Both the position numbers and the translations under genes were made by a program. The notes beneath the pieces were generated by a model. That model did no database searches. It worked only from the letters and a program-made list of their open reading frames with translations, and had not been told where the DNA came from. Below are positions 1 to 25,070 of a stretch of 64,000 nt of DNA, piece after piece (position 1 is the stretch's first letter; each line of letters starts with the position of its first letter). This DNA comes from Primulina eburnea (Eukaryota > Streptophyta > Magnoliopsida > Lamiales > Gesneriaceae), in contig NC_133105.1 in NCBI RefSeq assembly GCF_022965805.1, positions 1,798,001-1,862,000 on the forward strand, in the 5' to 3' direction.

Positions 1-58
1 TTCAGAATATGTTAAAATATTTGTGTTTGTGCAACTCGTGGCATGTGATGACTCAGGG

Positions 59-173
59 ACCTGCTAAGAAGTGGGAGTCGTTGCTACTAAGTTTGGGTGT
101 TTCCGGTGGTGAGTCCGATGTTGACGGGGAGGAAATTGCTCCACTCGCGAAGGAAAATGTTCCGACACCTTGA
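59..173 (+). CDS. Possible last coding exon of a gene entering from the left
   Basis: A GC-richer open stretch follows an acceptor-like site (...gactcag at about 58). It encodes a short tail ([17 protein letters not shown]...) that ends at TGA 171-173 after a run of acidic residues. The base composition differs from the AT-rich flanks and the residues look protein-like, so it may be the 3' exon of a gene lying mostly outside the window. I do not recognise the family. Two longer open frames on the opposite strand cover the same bases and look like chance frames. Confidence is low because there is no neighbouring exon. Confidence 0.28.
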
Positions 174-515
174 GAGCTCTAGATTTTTTGTTATCTCCAC
201 CAAATAAATTTGACAGACTTGTGAAGTGTAGTACCCCCGAATATTCAGAGAAACAACGGCGTGGCAACCGGTTGTGTTCTGATATGGGTTTGGTGGTCTG
301 TAGGAGATATGCATAGAAGTAGTTTTGTTCCTGAGCGACAATGCTCTCTTTTATGTGTTGGCTCAATTAATGTACAGTAAATTATCAATTAAAATTTATG
401 ATAAGCATATCTTCATGGTTGGATCGATGTTTGGGTGACTTACTGGGATGAGAAAATGGGATAATAAATGAAATACAAAGGAAATTGAAGCATTCCAAAG
501 GACATAGGTAGACGG

Positions 516-694
516 GTAAGTCTTTTGTGAGACGGTTTCACGTATTTTTATCTATGAGACGGGTCAATCCCATCGATATTCACAATAAAAAGTAATATTC
601 TTAGCATAAAAAATAATATTTTTTCGTGGACGATCCAAATAAAATATCAGTCACCAAATACGATCTGTGAGATTGTCTCTCACAAGTTTCTGTC
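516..694 (+). repeat. Copy 1 of the ~180-bp palindromic-end repeat family (forward)
   Basis: Starts gtaagtcttttgtgagacgg and ends cacaagtttctgtc. It carries the family landmarks in order: GTGAGACGG-TTTCAC, TATGAGACGGGTCAA, CACAATAAAAAGTAATATTC, CATAAAAAATAATATT, a diverged GATCCAAATAA block, and a terminal GTGAGA..TCTCTCAC. It is moderately diverged from the best copies at 45812 and 57114. Confidence 0.75.
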
Positions 695-999
695 ATTCAC
701 GAAATGACAAGTTATTCAATTCAAGAGTAAATTTTGTTGTTTTAGAAGAAATTTTTGCGCCAAAATTAGCAAATTCATGCAATTTTATTATTTAAAAAAC
801 ATTGATAAAGTTAATTACAAAAATGCTCCCGAAAAAGAACTGACCTATCAAAAAAATATCCAGATAAATAATTTATACTTCTAACATGTTCATAATATAT
901 ATTCAACTACAACTTTGTTCAAAGGCCATTATAAAATTTCTTAATTTTTCTAAAAATGCAACAAGTGGAACTTGTGTCTTTCTTAAGGTTCATAAACTT

Positions 1000-1002
<3 letters not shown>

Positions 1003-1045
<43 letters not shown>
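1003..1045. repeat. (TA)n microsatellite
   Basis: About 20 uninterrupted TA dinucleotides. Length is likely polymorphic. Confidence 0.9.
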
Positions 1046-1050
<5 letters not shown>

Positions 1051-1517
1051 ATGTAAATGAATATTTTATCAAGAAAACAAATGGAATAATGATTATATCG
1101 ATTGGGCCACTTGGTTCCAAATGATGAATCTCTTTACTCTGTAATAACCATAAAATAACCAAGATCCAAAACCCCTAACATAAAAGTTACCCTTATTTTG
1201 ACATTTTGAGTATATTCTCAACCTTTTTGACACGCAAAAACACCTCTCTTTTTTAAAGGGTGTATGTACTTGTTGGCAGTGTATATTAATACTATACAGA
1301 TTTGAACTTATTATTTAACATGTACAAGCAAATGTTTTTTTTTCATTAAAAAAAAAAAAGAAAAGGAAAAGACAAGGGGGTAATTCAATTAATGATAGTC
1401 AACTAAGTGAGCACAAAATACAAAGAAGAACGAACGAGTGGTAATAAATGCATCTTCCCCAAATACCAACCACTTAATTCTTGAATCCCCTCTCCATTTT
1501 TCTCTGCTCACTCACCT

Positions 1518-3307
1518 ATGGACCTCCGACACTCTTCTACTCCATTAGCATTAATGCTTTTCATTTCAGGTACTCTTGCTGTTACTTCTATGATATGCAT
1601 TGCATTCGTTCTTTGAATCTAGCATTTTTCTTGTCTTGGAGAAAGAATGAATTTGGAGCTGTGGATGTATATTTATTTTCATCATCTTCATTCTTATCGA
1701 TAAATGGCTCGTTGCAGTGTCATTGTTCTTCAAGGCGGCGTGGTCTCTGGGCATCAACTACGGCCAGATAGCGAACAATCTCCCGAACCCGAAAGCGGTG
1801 GTACCACTCCTCAAATCCATGGGCGTCACCAGGCTCAAGCTCTACGATGCCGATCCACGCGTCCTCAAGGCCTTCTCCAACACCGGAGTTGAGTTCATTG
1901 TTGGTCTGGGTAATGAGTACTTGGTGCAAATGAAGGACCCGAAGCAAGCCCAAGCTTGGGTTAACAACAACGTTAAATGCTACTTACCAGCCACCAAAAT
2001 CACCTGCATTGCCGTCGGGAACGAAGTTCTCACAGCCAATGACACCACTCTATCTGCCTACCTTTTCCCCGCCATGGAAAACATCCACAACGCCCTCGTC
2101 TCCTTCAGCCTCGACAAGCAAGTCATGGTAACCACCGCCCACAATTTGGGTATTTTGGAAGTTTCGTATCCTCCCTCGGCCGGTGCGTTTAGCCGAGATC
2201 TGACTCAGAAATTGTCCTGCATCCTGGACTTCAACTGCAAAGTGGGCTCCCCGTTTCTAATCAACGCGTATCCGTATTTCGCGTACAAGGCCGACCCCAA
2301 GCAAGTGCCGTTGGACTTCGTTCTGTTCGAGTCGGGCTCCGGAATTGTTGACCCTCTTTCGGGCTTGCACTATGACAACATGTTGTATGCTCAGATCGAC
2401 GCTGTCCATTCGGCATTGCAGAGGATTGGGTACAAAAACGTTCACTTGCAGATCTCGGAAACTGGGTGGCCTTCGAAAGGCGACGCCGATGAGCCCGGAG
2501 CGTCGCCGGAGAACGCCAGGAAGTATAACAGGAACTTGCTGAAGCTGATGTCGGAGAAGAAAGGGACGCCGTCGAACCCAAATTCGGACTTGAACATCTA
2601 CGTGTTTGCTTTGTTCAACGAGAACATGAAGCCCGGCCCGACCTCGGAGAGGAACTTTGGGCTATTCAAACCCGATGGGACACCGGTATATGACCTGGGT
2701 TTCAATGTGACGGGATTGTTGAGTAGTAATACGACGGGATCGGGTGGCGGAAGCTCCGGCAGCACAACGTCGCCTGGTTACTTGCCGGCAGGAAATCCTC
2801 CCAACGGTTACCTCTCAATTACTGCAGATGATGCGGTTAGTATTGTTTTTTTCCCCATCAATAATTCACATATGTTGGGTGTCAGTCCTATCAACATGTA
2901 AATGATAACAACACAGTTTATGTCTCTATTATTATGGTCGTGGGGCGGAGCCAGAAACATATTGGGGTTAGGCATGGTTCCTGCCCACTTTTCCTGTAAA
3001 CATTACTCTATCAGATTCATGTTCTCAGAATGGGAAAATGTGTTGTCTATACTGAAACGAAACTGAATTCACCACCTAGTAATCCAACTATCTATTTATG
3101 TGCCATCAAACGTGGATGAGATGGGTATTCTTGTCGGGCACTTCTGCAGTAAAATTATGGTGAAAAAGGTTGTTTGATTAGGTGGGCATATATACACATG
3201 TGCACTGATTGATTGTACTGTGTGAGTTGCAGGAGAGGCCTCCATTTCATGGTGCATTAGCGATCTTGTGCCTCATGGTCTTGACCATGCTTCAATATCA
3301 ACTCTGA
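1518..3307 (+). CDS. Glucan endo-1,3-beta-glucosidase, GH17, GPI-anchored type
   Basis: Hydrolyses beta-1,3-glucan (callose) at the cell surface. Model: exons 1518-1569, 1718-2835 and 3233-3307, giving 414 aa. Exon 1 supplies the start of a signal peptide (MDLRHSSTPLALMLF...) that joins in phase to SLFFKAAWS before the mature LGINYGQIANN start typical of GH17. The catalytic acid lies in VGNEV (Glu about 120) and the nucleophile in ISETGWPS (Glu about 265). The frame runs on through NFGLFKPDGTPVYDLGF, then a Ser/Gly/Thr linker. Exon 3 adds a hydrophobic tail (FHGALAILCLMVLTML) like a GPI-attachment signal. There is no X8 (CBM43) domain. If intron 2 is retained, the frame instead stops at 2901 with an unrelated tail. 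The GH17 family is certain; the exact paralogue (glucosidase 11/14 group) is inferred. Confidence 0.9.
2836..3232 (+). other. Intron 2 of the glucanase gene, with a possible transposon-end relic
   Basis: Bounded by GT (2836) and AG (3232). It contains tggggcggagccag at 2940-2953, which resembles the outer end of the hAT-like element at 38284. No other transposon sequence is recognisable. Retention of this intron would truncate the GPI tail. Confidence 0.5.
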
Positions 3308-4561
3308 TTATATTTAAAGGACAAGCGAGGCAACTCACAAGGGGTTTCACCCTTCATGGAGAAAATAACGTCTGAGTCTTTAAACTTGGAGACCTCCTTA
3401 AAAAAGGAGCCCAACCATGGTCAAACCAGATGCCTTGAAGTTTCTATTGATGATAAAGATGGCGCCTTCTCTCTTGGACTGGCTACCATGCTCTATTTTA
3501 TTTTACTTATTCGTTGTGTTTTTGGTGGGATTTCAATTATTATATAGAAAGCATCTTACCTTGTTCACTCAAGTCACATGCTATTGTATTCTACTTGGGA
3601 AGTTGTCTATATTAGAATGGATGAGTGGGCCAGGAGCCCCCATTAACATTATATGCTTTTATGTACTTTCTTTCGTTTTAAGGAATGGATGCAGACTTAT
3701 TTTTTTTAAAAAAAATTATCAACACCATAATAACGATGCTATTGAACCAAGTTATCGACAATGATGATGCAGGAAACTCTCGTTCTTGACAAAAATTTAT
3801 GTAAGACAATCTCACGAACCGTATTTTGTGAGACAGATCTTTTATTTGAGTCATCTATTAAAAAATATTACTTTTATATTAAAAGTATTATTTTTTATTA
3901 TAAATATCGATAAAATTGATCCGTATCACAGATAAAAATTCGTAAGACTATCTAATAAAAAACCTATTCTTCATTTTGTGTACGCCTCAAAATTTCTTTG
4001 CCTTTTCTTCAGAATATACATTTATATTTTTATTTTTTGCACGAAAGCGTCATTTGAAAAATAATACCAACCCCACCCAACCATTTACAATATTATTTTT
4101 CGACACCCCTTCTGTCCAAACAAAACCAGACTCGTAGGTAGTCCCGATTTCAGAGATGAATGTAACACATTTTGATCGCCATTAGAAAAGATTACAATGA
4201 GCCCATTAACTGAAAATGCAACTCTCTGCCCTCATTACATGATTTGCATAAAATAATACTGGCAAAGTAGGACAGCCCTAAAACTTTGAAATGCCATAGG
4301 TTCCATTAAATTAAATTGCCAAAAGATACGCCTCTGGTCATCCAATTATGTACTTTAGATTATCAATGACATAACAATATGATCTCTTTCCTAGCTTACA
4401 TGACTTTCACCGATGCTGCTCCTATACTATGTTGCCACCTTTCAGGGAACTTTTCATGGTTGCTTCAACAGCTCTGACCCTCAACAACAAAAACGCCATG
4501 CTCCATTGTCAAAATCCCAATGGGCACAGCTTTAACCAACACCAAACTAATTCAGGCAAAA
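3308..4561. other. Convergent intergenic region
   Basis: Lies between the glucanase 3' end and the 3' end of the ubiquitin protease gene. It holds a diverged reverse copy of the ~180-bp repeat (3788-3969) and both 3' UTRs. Open frames near 3356-3764 have no family signature and look like chance. Confidence 0.6.
3788..3969 (-). repeat. Copy 2 of the ~180-bp repeat family (reverse, diverged)
   Basis: Starts gacaaaaatttatgtaagac and ends aaaacctattc. The internal order is reversed relative to copy 1 (TTTTGTGAGACAGATCTTTTATTTGAG, then TTTTATTATAAATATCGAT). Many substitutions suggest an old copy. Confidence 0.65.
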
Positions 4562-17002
<12,441 letters not shown>

Positions 17003-17877
17003 TATCTAAACCGCAAACAAGAAAATACAATCTCAAGATTGGGACATCGATTCCACGAATACAAAATCTCGGCATTGAAATCCTGGAGAATGAAGTAATC
17101 GAACTCACCTCGTATCAGACGGAAATGGGGAGACCAGTAGACACGACAACAAAATAAAAATCAAAATTCAACAAAAATCCGTATATAGGTATCTGCGACG
17201 AGAGAATTGAGGAACCCTAGATTACAGGCAACAACAAATTCGGATCGCGAAGGTGAAGAAAAGGGAATGAATCTAGAGAGTTCTATGTGTACGTAATTCA
17301 ATTCAATTTCCCCGATGTTTCATATACGACCAGCTTTCCTCTTCTCTGTCGTAGTTGGCATTTTAGAGGCCACACCCACCTACCGATGTACAACTTTATT
17401 TTTATTTATAATAAAATAATATATTATAATTATATAAATTTTGTGAAGAGTAATAATGTAATTTGAGTTAGATAAATTAGAAATAAGTTGTAAATATACT
17501 ATTGAAAAAATTGTTGGTACAATGTTTTATTGGTTTTACGTATAATTGATATTAAACTAAATAAATATAGAATGCATACGAATTGAAATATAAATATATT
17601 TACCCCAAAAAAAATATTTGATCATATTTAATATAGTTAACCGTAGAATCTTGGCCATTTTCGTTACGGTCAACCATCTGGTGTCATGAAGGGGACATTC
17701 AAAAGATTGTTTTTGTTAATTAGTACAATTAATGAATATGTTTCCTTCTCTAAATACATATTTACCCCTCATTCTTCTACTTTTTAAAATTATTATTATT
17801 TTATGATGATAATGATGTTTTCTAATCCAATAATTTATTTTTATTTTGACATTCCAAAGGTATGCAAATGGCATAAT

Positions 17878-17917
<40 letters not shown>

Positions 17918-18498
17918 GTACAAGATATCACATCTACTCCACAAGTAAAAGTCTACGAAAGGTGAATCAGATTTTAATCAATCGTGATCAGAGTTTTAAT
18001 TTGTTGATTGATTAGTAATTTGAAATCCAAAGTTTTCCTTTAGATTAATTGATGATTCCTAACTGCACTTCGCCCACACGAGATCTGAGATTCCCATTTC
18101 AAGAGAGCTTCTGACAGAAGGCAACAAATTAAAGGTTCCGATATCAGTGACACAAGAGCTTAACTTCAAACAGGACAAAACCTTCCATATTGAACATTCG
18201 AAATCTTACGAGTATCCGAAAACAATGAATATCAACTTATATGCACACAAGTCTTGCATTGCAATTTGCATCATATACGTTCAAAATATCCTTCCTATCC
18301 TAATGGCCTAAATGAATGAAACATCGAGATTACACGTTAGATGGATCGTACAGAAGTACCTCGAGACATTTCAATAAACCAAGCCAACGACGGCTCTTAA
18401 CTAAAGCTAAACCACTAACCTCAGCTGTACAACATGTCTAATAATTATAAGATCCATCTATTGGACCTCCTCCGAGCTAGCAGAGGCCTCGTTCCCAA
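17003..18498. other. Intergenic: UBP promoter side and PHD gene 3' side
   Basis: Bases 17003-17340 are the likely leader and promoter of the UBP gene, GC-richer near the start. From 17390 the sequence is very AT-rich, with a TA microsatellite at about 17885-17914. Bases 18060-18498 are the probable 3' UTR of the PHD-finger gene. No other gene is seen. Confidence 0.6.
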
Positions 18499-21400
18499 CT
18501 ATAGGTGGTGTCCCACCACCTGTATCTCTTCTTCACTGGACACACTATCTTCACTAGAATTAGAAAAGGGTTCACTTTCATCGTCACTGACAACACCAGC
18601 CCTCCGTCTCCCTCTAACGATACCTCTTCCCGGTAAAGCCAATCGTCCACGTGTTCTGGCTTTTCGCTTACCCTTAGGGAATTCTTCTTGCTGAGATTCA
18701 AAACTCCTGCTCCCAGCATCCTTGCTTCTGCTGTCTTCATTATCCTCTGACTCGACACTCACGGAATCGGTGTCAAGCTTGCGTCGCTTTCTACTTCCAC
18801 TAGTCTGGAATAGATAACTTCACGCTCAGTTGATGTTGTGATTCATAGTCAAACATAGAGGCAACAAACAATATCGGTTTCAAAACCAACAGACAAGAAT
18901 GAGAAGTATCAACAAACGTTTTCCCGCTTCAGAGAAAAATGATAAAAGACGACTGAATGGGGAAACATAACATCCAAGAGGCGATTGTTTTGAATAAAGT
19001 CAACAAGCTTATTGATGACAAATTAACCACCAAACTGATGAGAAAGAAACCTGAAACTACACAATCGACCATCACTGAAGAGATACTCAAGGCTATTGTG
19101 AATATACCCAGAGTTTTAAAACAAAACCATAAGCAAAAAGATACAGAGGATTGGCCAACAAGTTTTCACAAAATAAACGAGAAAAGGCACGATATGAAAA
19201 AAAATTATAATGCTTTTGATAAAGTATAGAAAAAATGTTTGTGATCAAGCAAGGGAATTTCACATACTTTCAACACAAGACTGAAGTAAATGCAGGATCC
19301 TAGACAAGTCTATACCCTATAAAAGAATACATGAATATACGGTGACTAGTGGTACTCACTTGATCCATCAAACAGTTATTATACAACAATGATTTACCGT
19401 CCTTTTTTAAGGCCATAGATAGGGTACAGTCAAAATGAGGTAAAGACAATAGCTTAGGGAGCGATATTTAAACTTTTACAATGGGTAAATGATTACATTA
19501 TTCTATCTGTTGTGTGATTATATGTTAGCTCAATCAACAGGGTATAAGTTATAACATATAAAGAAAAGGATCAAAGAAATAAAAGGATAGATATTTGTAT
19601 ATAAAATAGCCAAAATCAGTATTTCTAGGGATTTCAAGGTTAGAGGGCAGGGAGCTGGGGAGGTAAATAAGTTGCATCGACTTACTTTGGGACCACGATC
19701 AACCAAACGAGCCCATTCGCTTCTGTTCCTCAAGCAATCAAGAACAGCCTGTGAGTGACTAGAATATGCATAACGCTCTCCATTGTGCTTCCTCAAGTGT
19801 GGCCAATGCTGAGAGCAAATAAAAATTTAGTTACATCTCAATCACGAGTGAAGGAGTTGGGGCAAGACAAGGAATTGAATTTTCATATCAAATTCATCAA
19901 TACCGGAAGAACAGCATTGCAGAGTTCTTCATAAGTCATGCGCTTTCCTTCACTCATAATCTCAGCAATCAAACCTACAAGTTACAGTGTTATCAAAGTG
20001 AGGGGAAAATATCTCCAAGTACTCCAAAGTAGAAAAGTGTCTGTTTACAAGTCTTAATTTCTAAAGCGAAACAAACCTGGTAAAGTACGATTGGTTGGAT
20101 GACCAAGCATCCGTGGATCATCATCAGAGGAATTCCTAGATGAGAGGTGACTGGATGATAAATCACGTCCATGAGCATTGCTGGAAGATGATAAAGAGCT
20201 GCTTACTTTTCTCATCTTCATAGAGTGCACTCCCTTATCTGAACCACCATTTATTTCTCTTCTAGAAAGCCGATCAAGGCTACATCCAGTATCTCGCCTC
20301 CTGCTTTCAGGTGAAGAAGGTTTTCGGTCCATCTTCTTAGCTTCATTGTCTCTCTCTTGACTATGATGTGAAACATCCCTAGAAAAATCCTTGACTTTTC
20401 TCCTAGAAGACTAATCATTCAGAAACATGAGACTCACCACTTAACCCAAACAATAGCACAATTTACCAAGAAGCTAAGAATAGAACATCTAAGCTCGCTT
20501 ACCATGCCATGATCTTTCCAACAACTGCTAGATGTTCGCTTCATCAGCATGCTTGTTGCAGTTGGAGATGCTAGCTGAGGTAAACTGCCAGCATGACGCA
20601 TGCGTGGAACTCTGGGAACTCGAGGGGAGCTATTTAGTTCTTGATGCAACAGAAAAGCAAGCTACCGAGAACATAGCAAATACGAGTGATCAGTTATAAA
20701 ATTTCTTGAAAACAAAAGAACGGAAGAGAGAATTATTTTTTTGTTCTGGCTTATACCTCTTCATCACTCAAGGCAGCAGGAACATTTGAAGATGATGGAG
20801 CAGCCACGGAAGCCACATTTCCTCTGGAAGATGGATGACTACCAGAATGATAAAACTTGTCAGCTTTGCTAGGTACAAATGAACCAGCAGCTTTACTCTG
20901 CAGGTTTGTGGCACCATCAGCCTGTGGTGGATGGGCACATTCCACAGATCCTGGGGCATCTTTTACCTTAGATATCAACGGTACTTTAGAAGAAGAATGA
21001 GTGGCGAATTCCTTTGAATCAGATGATATTTTCTTCGAATCTAAAGTCTGTGACAACTTAGTTAACTGTGATGTTTCTGATGGAGGGTTCAACCTTGAAG
21101 ATTCTTTCACAAACTTCCTCGGTCTCCAACATTTTCTGGCATCCCTTTCCAAATCATTAGCTGAATTGTCTTTAGTAGTTTCAGCAGTGCTTTCAGACAA
21201 TTCCTTCTTCTTACTGTCAATAGTATGGTTTTGAGCAGTTGGGGTCAAATGATTGTCAGAGAATTTGGACAAGGTACTGACTGAAGTTGTGGACTTTCCC
21301 ACTGAAACCACCACTTTACTGTGGTAAGGTGTTGAATTGGTCGTGACTTCTTTACTTGATTTAAGCATTTCCTTGGCCACTTCTGAAGTATGTGCAAGTT

Positions 21401-24400
21401 CAGAAGACCTTTTTCTTGCTCCCATAGAAGCCTCTGAACCCGTTGGTTCTCGCTTGGATTGATAGGGATTACAAAGTGAATCATCAGATTGATCTGTTTT
21501 GGTAATAACAGCAACATCTGGAATCTTATTACCAGCATCCGCTCCGTGGTCAACTGCTTCAGAACCTGGTGAAATAATCACTCTACAATGTTCAGAGAAA
21601 ACATAATCAGAGGATTCTGGACGCTGACTATCAGGCTTTGCAGTGTTCAACTTCACACGATCCAAAGGTAAAGACCCAAAATCATCAACATCTACCTCTG
21701 CTTTCAATTTCTTATTAGGGTATGAGCTGGCCTCCTCTATGTTCGGATCTTGGCCATTTTTACTCTCTTTAGCATTTGGACCAGCAAGTGTCACTTCTCC
21801 AACCAATGAATCCTTGTCATGTGAGCTAATTCCGGCTCCCGTTCCTCCTCCAATATCCTGACAACTCTGAAGAATATCTTGACCCTATTTAATATATGAC
21901 ATAATAAACAAAAATAGTGGCAGTTCAGAAACTTGATAAGTGCAGAGATTAACCAAATGAGGAAGAATTTGCAAAAAGGAAGAGGAAGAGAAATGCTTGG
22001 TGCTGGCCAACTAGAAAATGTTATTTGCAAGAAAAGTGACTGCTCTTTTGAGGCTGAATTGATATATATAGATTATAGATGAGCTCATAGGGAAACGGAT
22101 TTTTAAAAATTTGGTGAGAACTGAGAAGTACATGCAGGGACCATGCTAGGTATGACATAGTGTTAGCGTGTTAGGTGCAATATATCCCTATATATAAGAT
22201 TCAGCGTACATTTCAGGCAGGCTTCGAGGGCATAATAAGAGAAAAATGGTTTCTAGAAAAGACAATATCAAGGTATCAAATAATTAGGCTAGTAAACTGT
22301 GATGAGGAATTGTCAGGATTAATTCATCCAGTCATAATTTTACAGGCAACATTCCATCATCACATTTTCTAGCTGAAATTTTCTTGTACAAAACCTTTCC
22401 ACCTGTAAGTATATCTCTTTTATGTTCCTTGTGGGCTTCATCCTCATCCTCCCCATATAATCCTCCAATTTTGAAATTATCAACAAGGGATAATTGAAGC
22501 CCCAAATCTTTCCATAGAAGGATTGTTAAGCAAAACAATGTTGAAACAAACAAGCCAAAGCACATGACATGATATAAGTTTCCATGGTAAAAAGAAACAG
22601 TAAGTTAGATTTGCAAACTTGATATTCCAACTCTCTCTTATCCATACTTAAATGATCGGCGACCAACAAGAATTTAGAGTTCGCCCAGAACTAATGTTTA
22701 CTCTTACTATTCCCCATTGTACTGGTAGAGATTCCATGAAACATGAAACTTTCAGAATCTATATCCCAGACTATGAATTCAAAGTTAAAATTGTATTTAA
22801 TGAGACATACGTATGCCATGAATTCCATATTCTATATATTCTAGACCGGGCTAAGAGATCAAGCTACAAAATAACCAGCCGTGAAAAATTCAAAGATTGG
22901 TAACCAGTTTACACAATATAGCATACACAGTTTATACTCCACCAACTAAATATGGTATGTTATCAACAGGAATACTCGGATAAACTCAAAGTCAGTGGCG
23001 GATTGGTATTCCATGAGTTAAACATGAGATCCTTAACATGCAGTAGGTGGTATTATTAATTGAAAGGTTTTTTTTTTCCTTTTCTATTTTTTTAAAAAAA
23101 GTTAAATCTGGTTTTCTACTCCCCTTCAAGTGTCTCAAACTCGGGAACATTGAACTCCTAGATACAAAAATTTTCTCATACACCATGTTGTCTCGTCTTA
23201 ATTTAAGGAATTACATGAAGTGATTTGCGAACATATACCTCTTCTTTCAAGGGTGGCTCCTCAGAATTGAGGTTTGAACCTTTATTACCAGAGTCAGATA
23301 AACTCACTGACCTCATGGTAATGTGATCTTCTTTGGTCTCTTTCTTTGATATCCCATCACTTGAAACATTAGTCCCAAGGGAAGCATCTAGACCACGCCC
23401 ATTAGTCGCTAAGTTCGTAGCACATTCACCAAGACCATAAGATTGTTGATCAGCAAGAACATCTCTGCCACACTCTATGCCATTGTTGACCTGAAGCCTT
23501 CCATCTTTAAAACATTCCAAACGTTTCTCAGTATCTAATAATGTGAAACATAATATAAAAAAAAAAATCATGGTCATAATCATAGTTCATGCAATAAAAA
23601 ATGCAGGAAGCAATAGTCATGAGTAGTTTTCTGTAACATATTTATTTAAAATAAACATCACAATGCCAATTGCAATGAAAACTTCAAAATGGAGAGCAAG
23701 ATGTAAATCAACTCACCTTCCTTAGACGCATGAACAAGTCGCTTCATAGCATCTCCCCCTTTCTCATTGCTCCTTGCCTTTTTCTTCACATTTTGATCCT
23801 TTGAAGCACCAAATGTCTCTTTCTTGCGCTTGCCACAGTTTAATAAAATAGGCTGCACTGATCTTCTATCAATCAAATTATCCTCAGAGCAGACAAAATC
23901 AGGATTTTCATAATCCGATTTCTTCCTCTGTCTTGAAGCCACTTTCTCATAACAGCCACCTCCTTCAGGGCTTTTTATACCAACAGTATCCACGTTTGGA
24001 GCAGCCAAAATATTTCCCCCCTCATTTGCCAAAGAGAATAAAACCCCAGCATCATCATCACCTTGATTGGCATCTCCTTCAGTTCTCTTCTTAACGAAAT
24101 CTTCTTTATTTTCCTCTACCTCACCATTACTAGAGCAAGGGAATTCGGAATACTGAAAATTAAAGTTTTTAGGCACATATCCAGTAGCCTTCCACAACTC
24201 AGGACCATAAATAGACAACATTTTAATCCCAGAAAACAATCCAGGATCTCCACCAGGTACCCCTTGCACGTGAACCCTCTCCTCCATAGGTATATCAGTC
24301 CAGAGCCTAGCTGGCTTACGTGAGGAAGCACTTGCTGGGTTTGGGTTGCTCATCCTCAACGTTTTGGTAGGCAACTCGACAAGAAATTCGGCAACTTCAG

Positions 24401-24650
24401 TCTCCTCGCTATCATTTCCAACACCAGTACCGTCATGTTTCCTGCTCTTGCACTTATCACAAGCAAAAGATTTTTCACTTTTGACATAGCGTGAGCATCG
24501 TGTGTGAACCCACACCCCGCACTCATCGCAATTCACCATCTCTTCACCATCATCGAAATTCACACCGCACACGCAATCAACTGTCCATGATCCGTCCACC
24601 CAGTCCTCGTGTGCTTCCGATGTGGAAAGCCTATGCGAATGATTTTTCAT
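18499..24650 (-). CDS. PHD-finger nuclear protein
   Basis: Predicted 1116-aa protein, eight coding exons: 24650-23717, 23534-23239, 21884-20757, 20661-20503, 20410-20077, 19974-19904, 19808-19686, 18804-18499. All junctions are GT-AG and in phase. A complete C4HC3 PHD finger sits near the N terminus (Cys 26, 28, 41, 44, His 49, Cys 52, 64, 67; VNCDECGVWVHTRCSRYV), a fold that commonly reads histone tails. A conserved stretch follows (WTDIPMEERVHVQGVPGGDP, IYGPELWKATGYVP). The middle is long, polar and Ser/Lys-rich, with basic nuclear-signal-like runs (KRKKE, KKKAR). A conserved block near the C terminus (MTYEELCNAVLPHWPHLRKH, NRSEWARLVDRGPK) resembles a small helical domain. The tail is basic then acidic. 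I recognise it as a plant-conserved family but not by a named function; a chromatin role is inferred from the PHD finger. Confidence 0.85.
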
Positions 24651-24674
24651 CTCGACAGAAGGCCTCTCAAAAAC

Positions 24675-24807
24675 CTAGAATTAATTTCAAGCAATGAAAC
24701 CCAAAATCCTCATAAAACTACTTCATTGCAAACTCAATATCCAGATTGATTTATCCATATATTTTAACCAAAACACATAATCAGAAAATAAATAAATAAA
24801 AACATAC
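24675..24807 (-). other. Probable 5' UTR intron of the PHD gene
   Basis: On the minus strand a donor (GAGgtatgt) at 24807 and an acceptor (ttctag) at 24675 bracket an AT-rich stretch just upstream of the start codon at 24650. Confidence 0.5.
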
Positions 24808-24811
24808 CTCT

Positions 24812-24841
24812 TCACGAACAATTATTGATGGAAAAGGTCAT
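24812..24841 (-). promoter_or_regulatory. Short upstream ORF in the PHD gene leader
   Basis: ATG at 24841-24839 followed by eight sense codons and TGA, all within the predicted first leader exon. It could reduce translation of the main frame if the transcript starts upstream of it. The transcription start is not known. Confidence 0.35.
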
Positions 24842-25070
24842 CGGATTTGAAGATTATCGTTTCGTTTGAGAGCACAGAACGGAATCGAAGGGACTGTGTA
24901 ATTTGGGTTGGTGAATGGAGTGGCGCCCGAGAGAGCTCCAAAATATCGCGACCCGGTTTTTATAATTGGAGCATCCGACTGCCCGCCCGATTTAATTCAA
25001 GTGAAGATCCTGGAAGAGCGTTCGGATTATGGGTCAAGGTTAGTTCAACCAAATACAGAAGGCTTGTGAT

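Larger units (their letters stand above)
174..1517. other. Intergenic, AT-rich, with one MITE-like copy and an (AT)n tract
   Basis: No gene seen. It holds one copy of the roughly 180-bp palindromic-end repeat family (516-694), a TA microsatellite (about 1002-1045), poly-T/poly-A runs near 1335-1365, and the presumed promoter and leader of the glucanase gene just downstream. Confidence 0.6.

Noticed and set aside
1..366. Minus-strand frames of 84 and 100 codons at the left edge
   Set aside because: Two overlapping frames with no recognisable motif; the opposite strand gives a more gene-like reading ending at 173.
3356..3764. Two overlapping open frames after the glucanase gene, one rich in hydrophobic residues
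   Set aside because: No domain signature, AT-driven composition, no splice partner; most likely 3' UTR and spacer.
22332..22565. Minus-strand frame (MCFGLFVSTLFCLTILLWKD...) between exons of the PHD gene
   Set aside because: The flanking exons join in phase without it, and it lacks family similarity; treated as intron.
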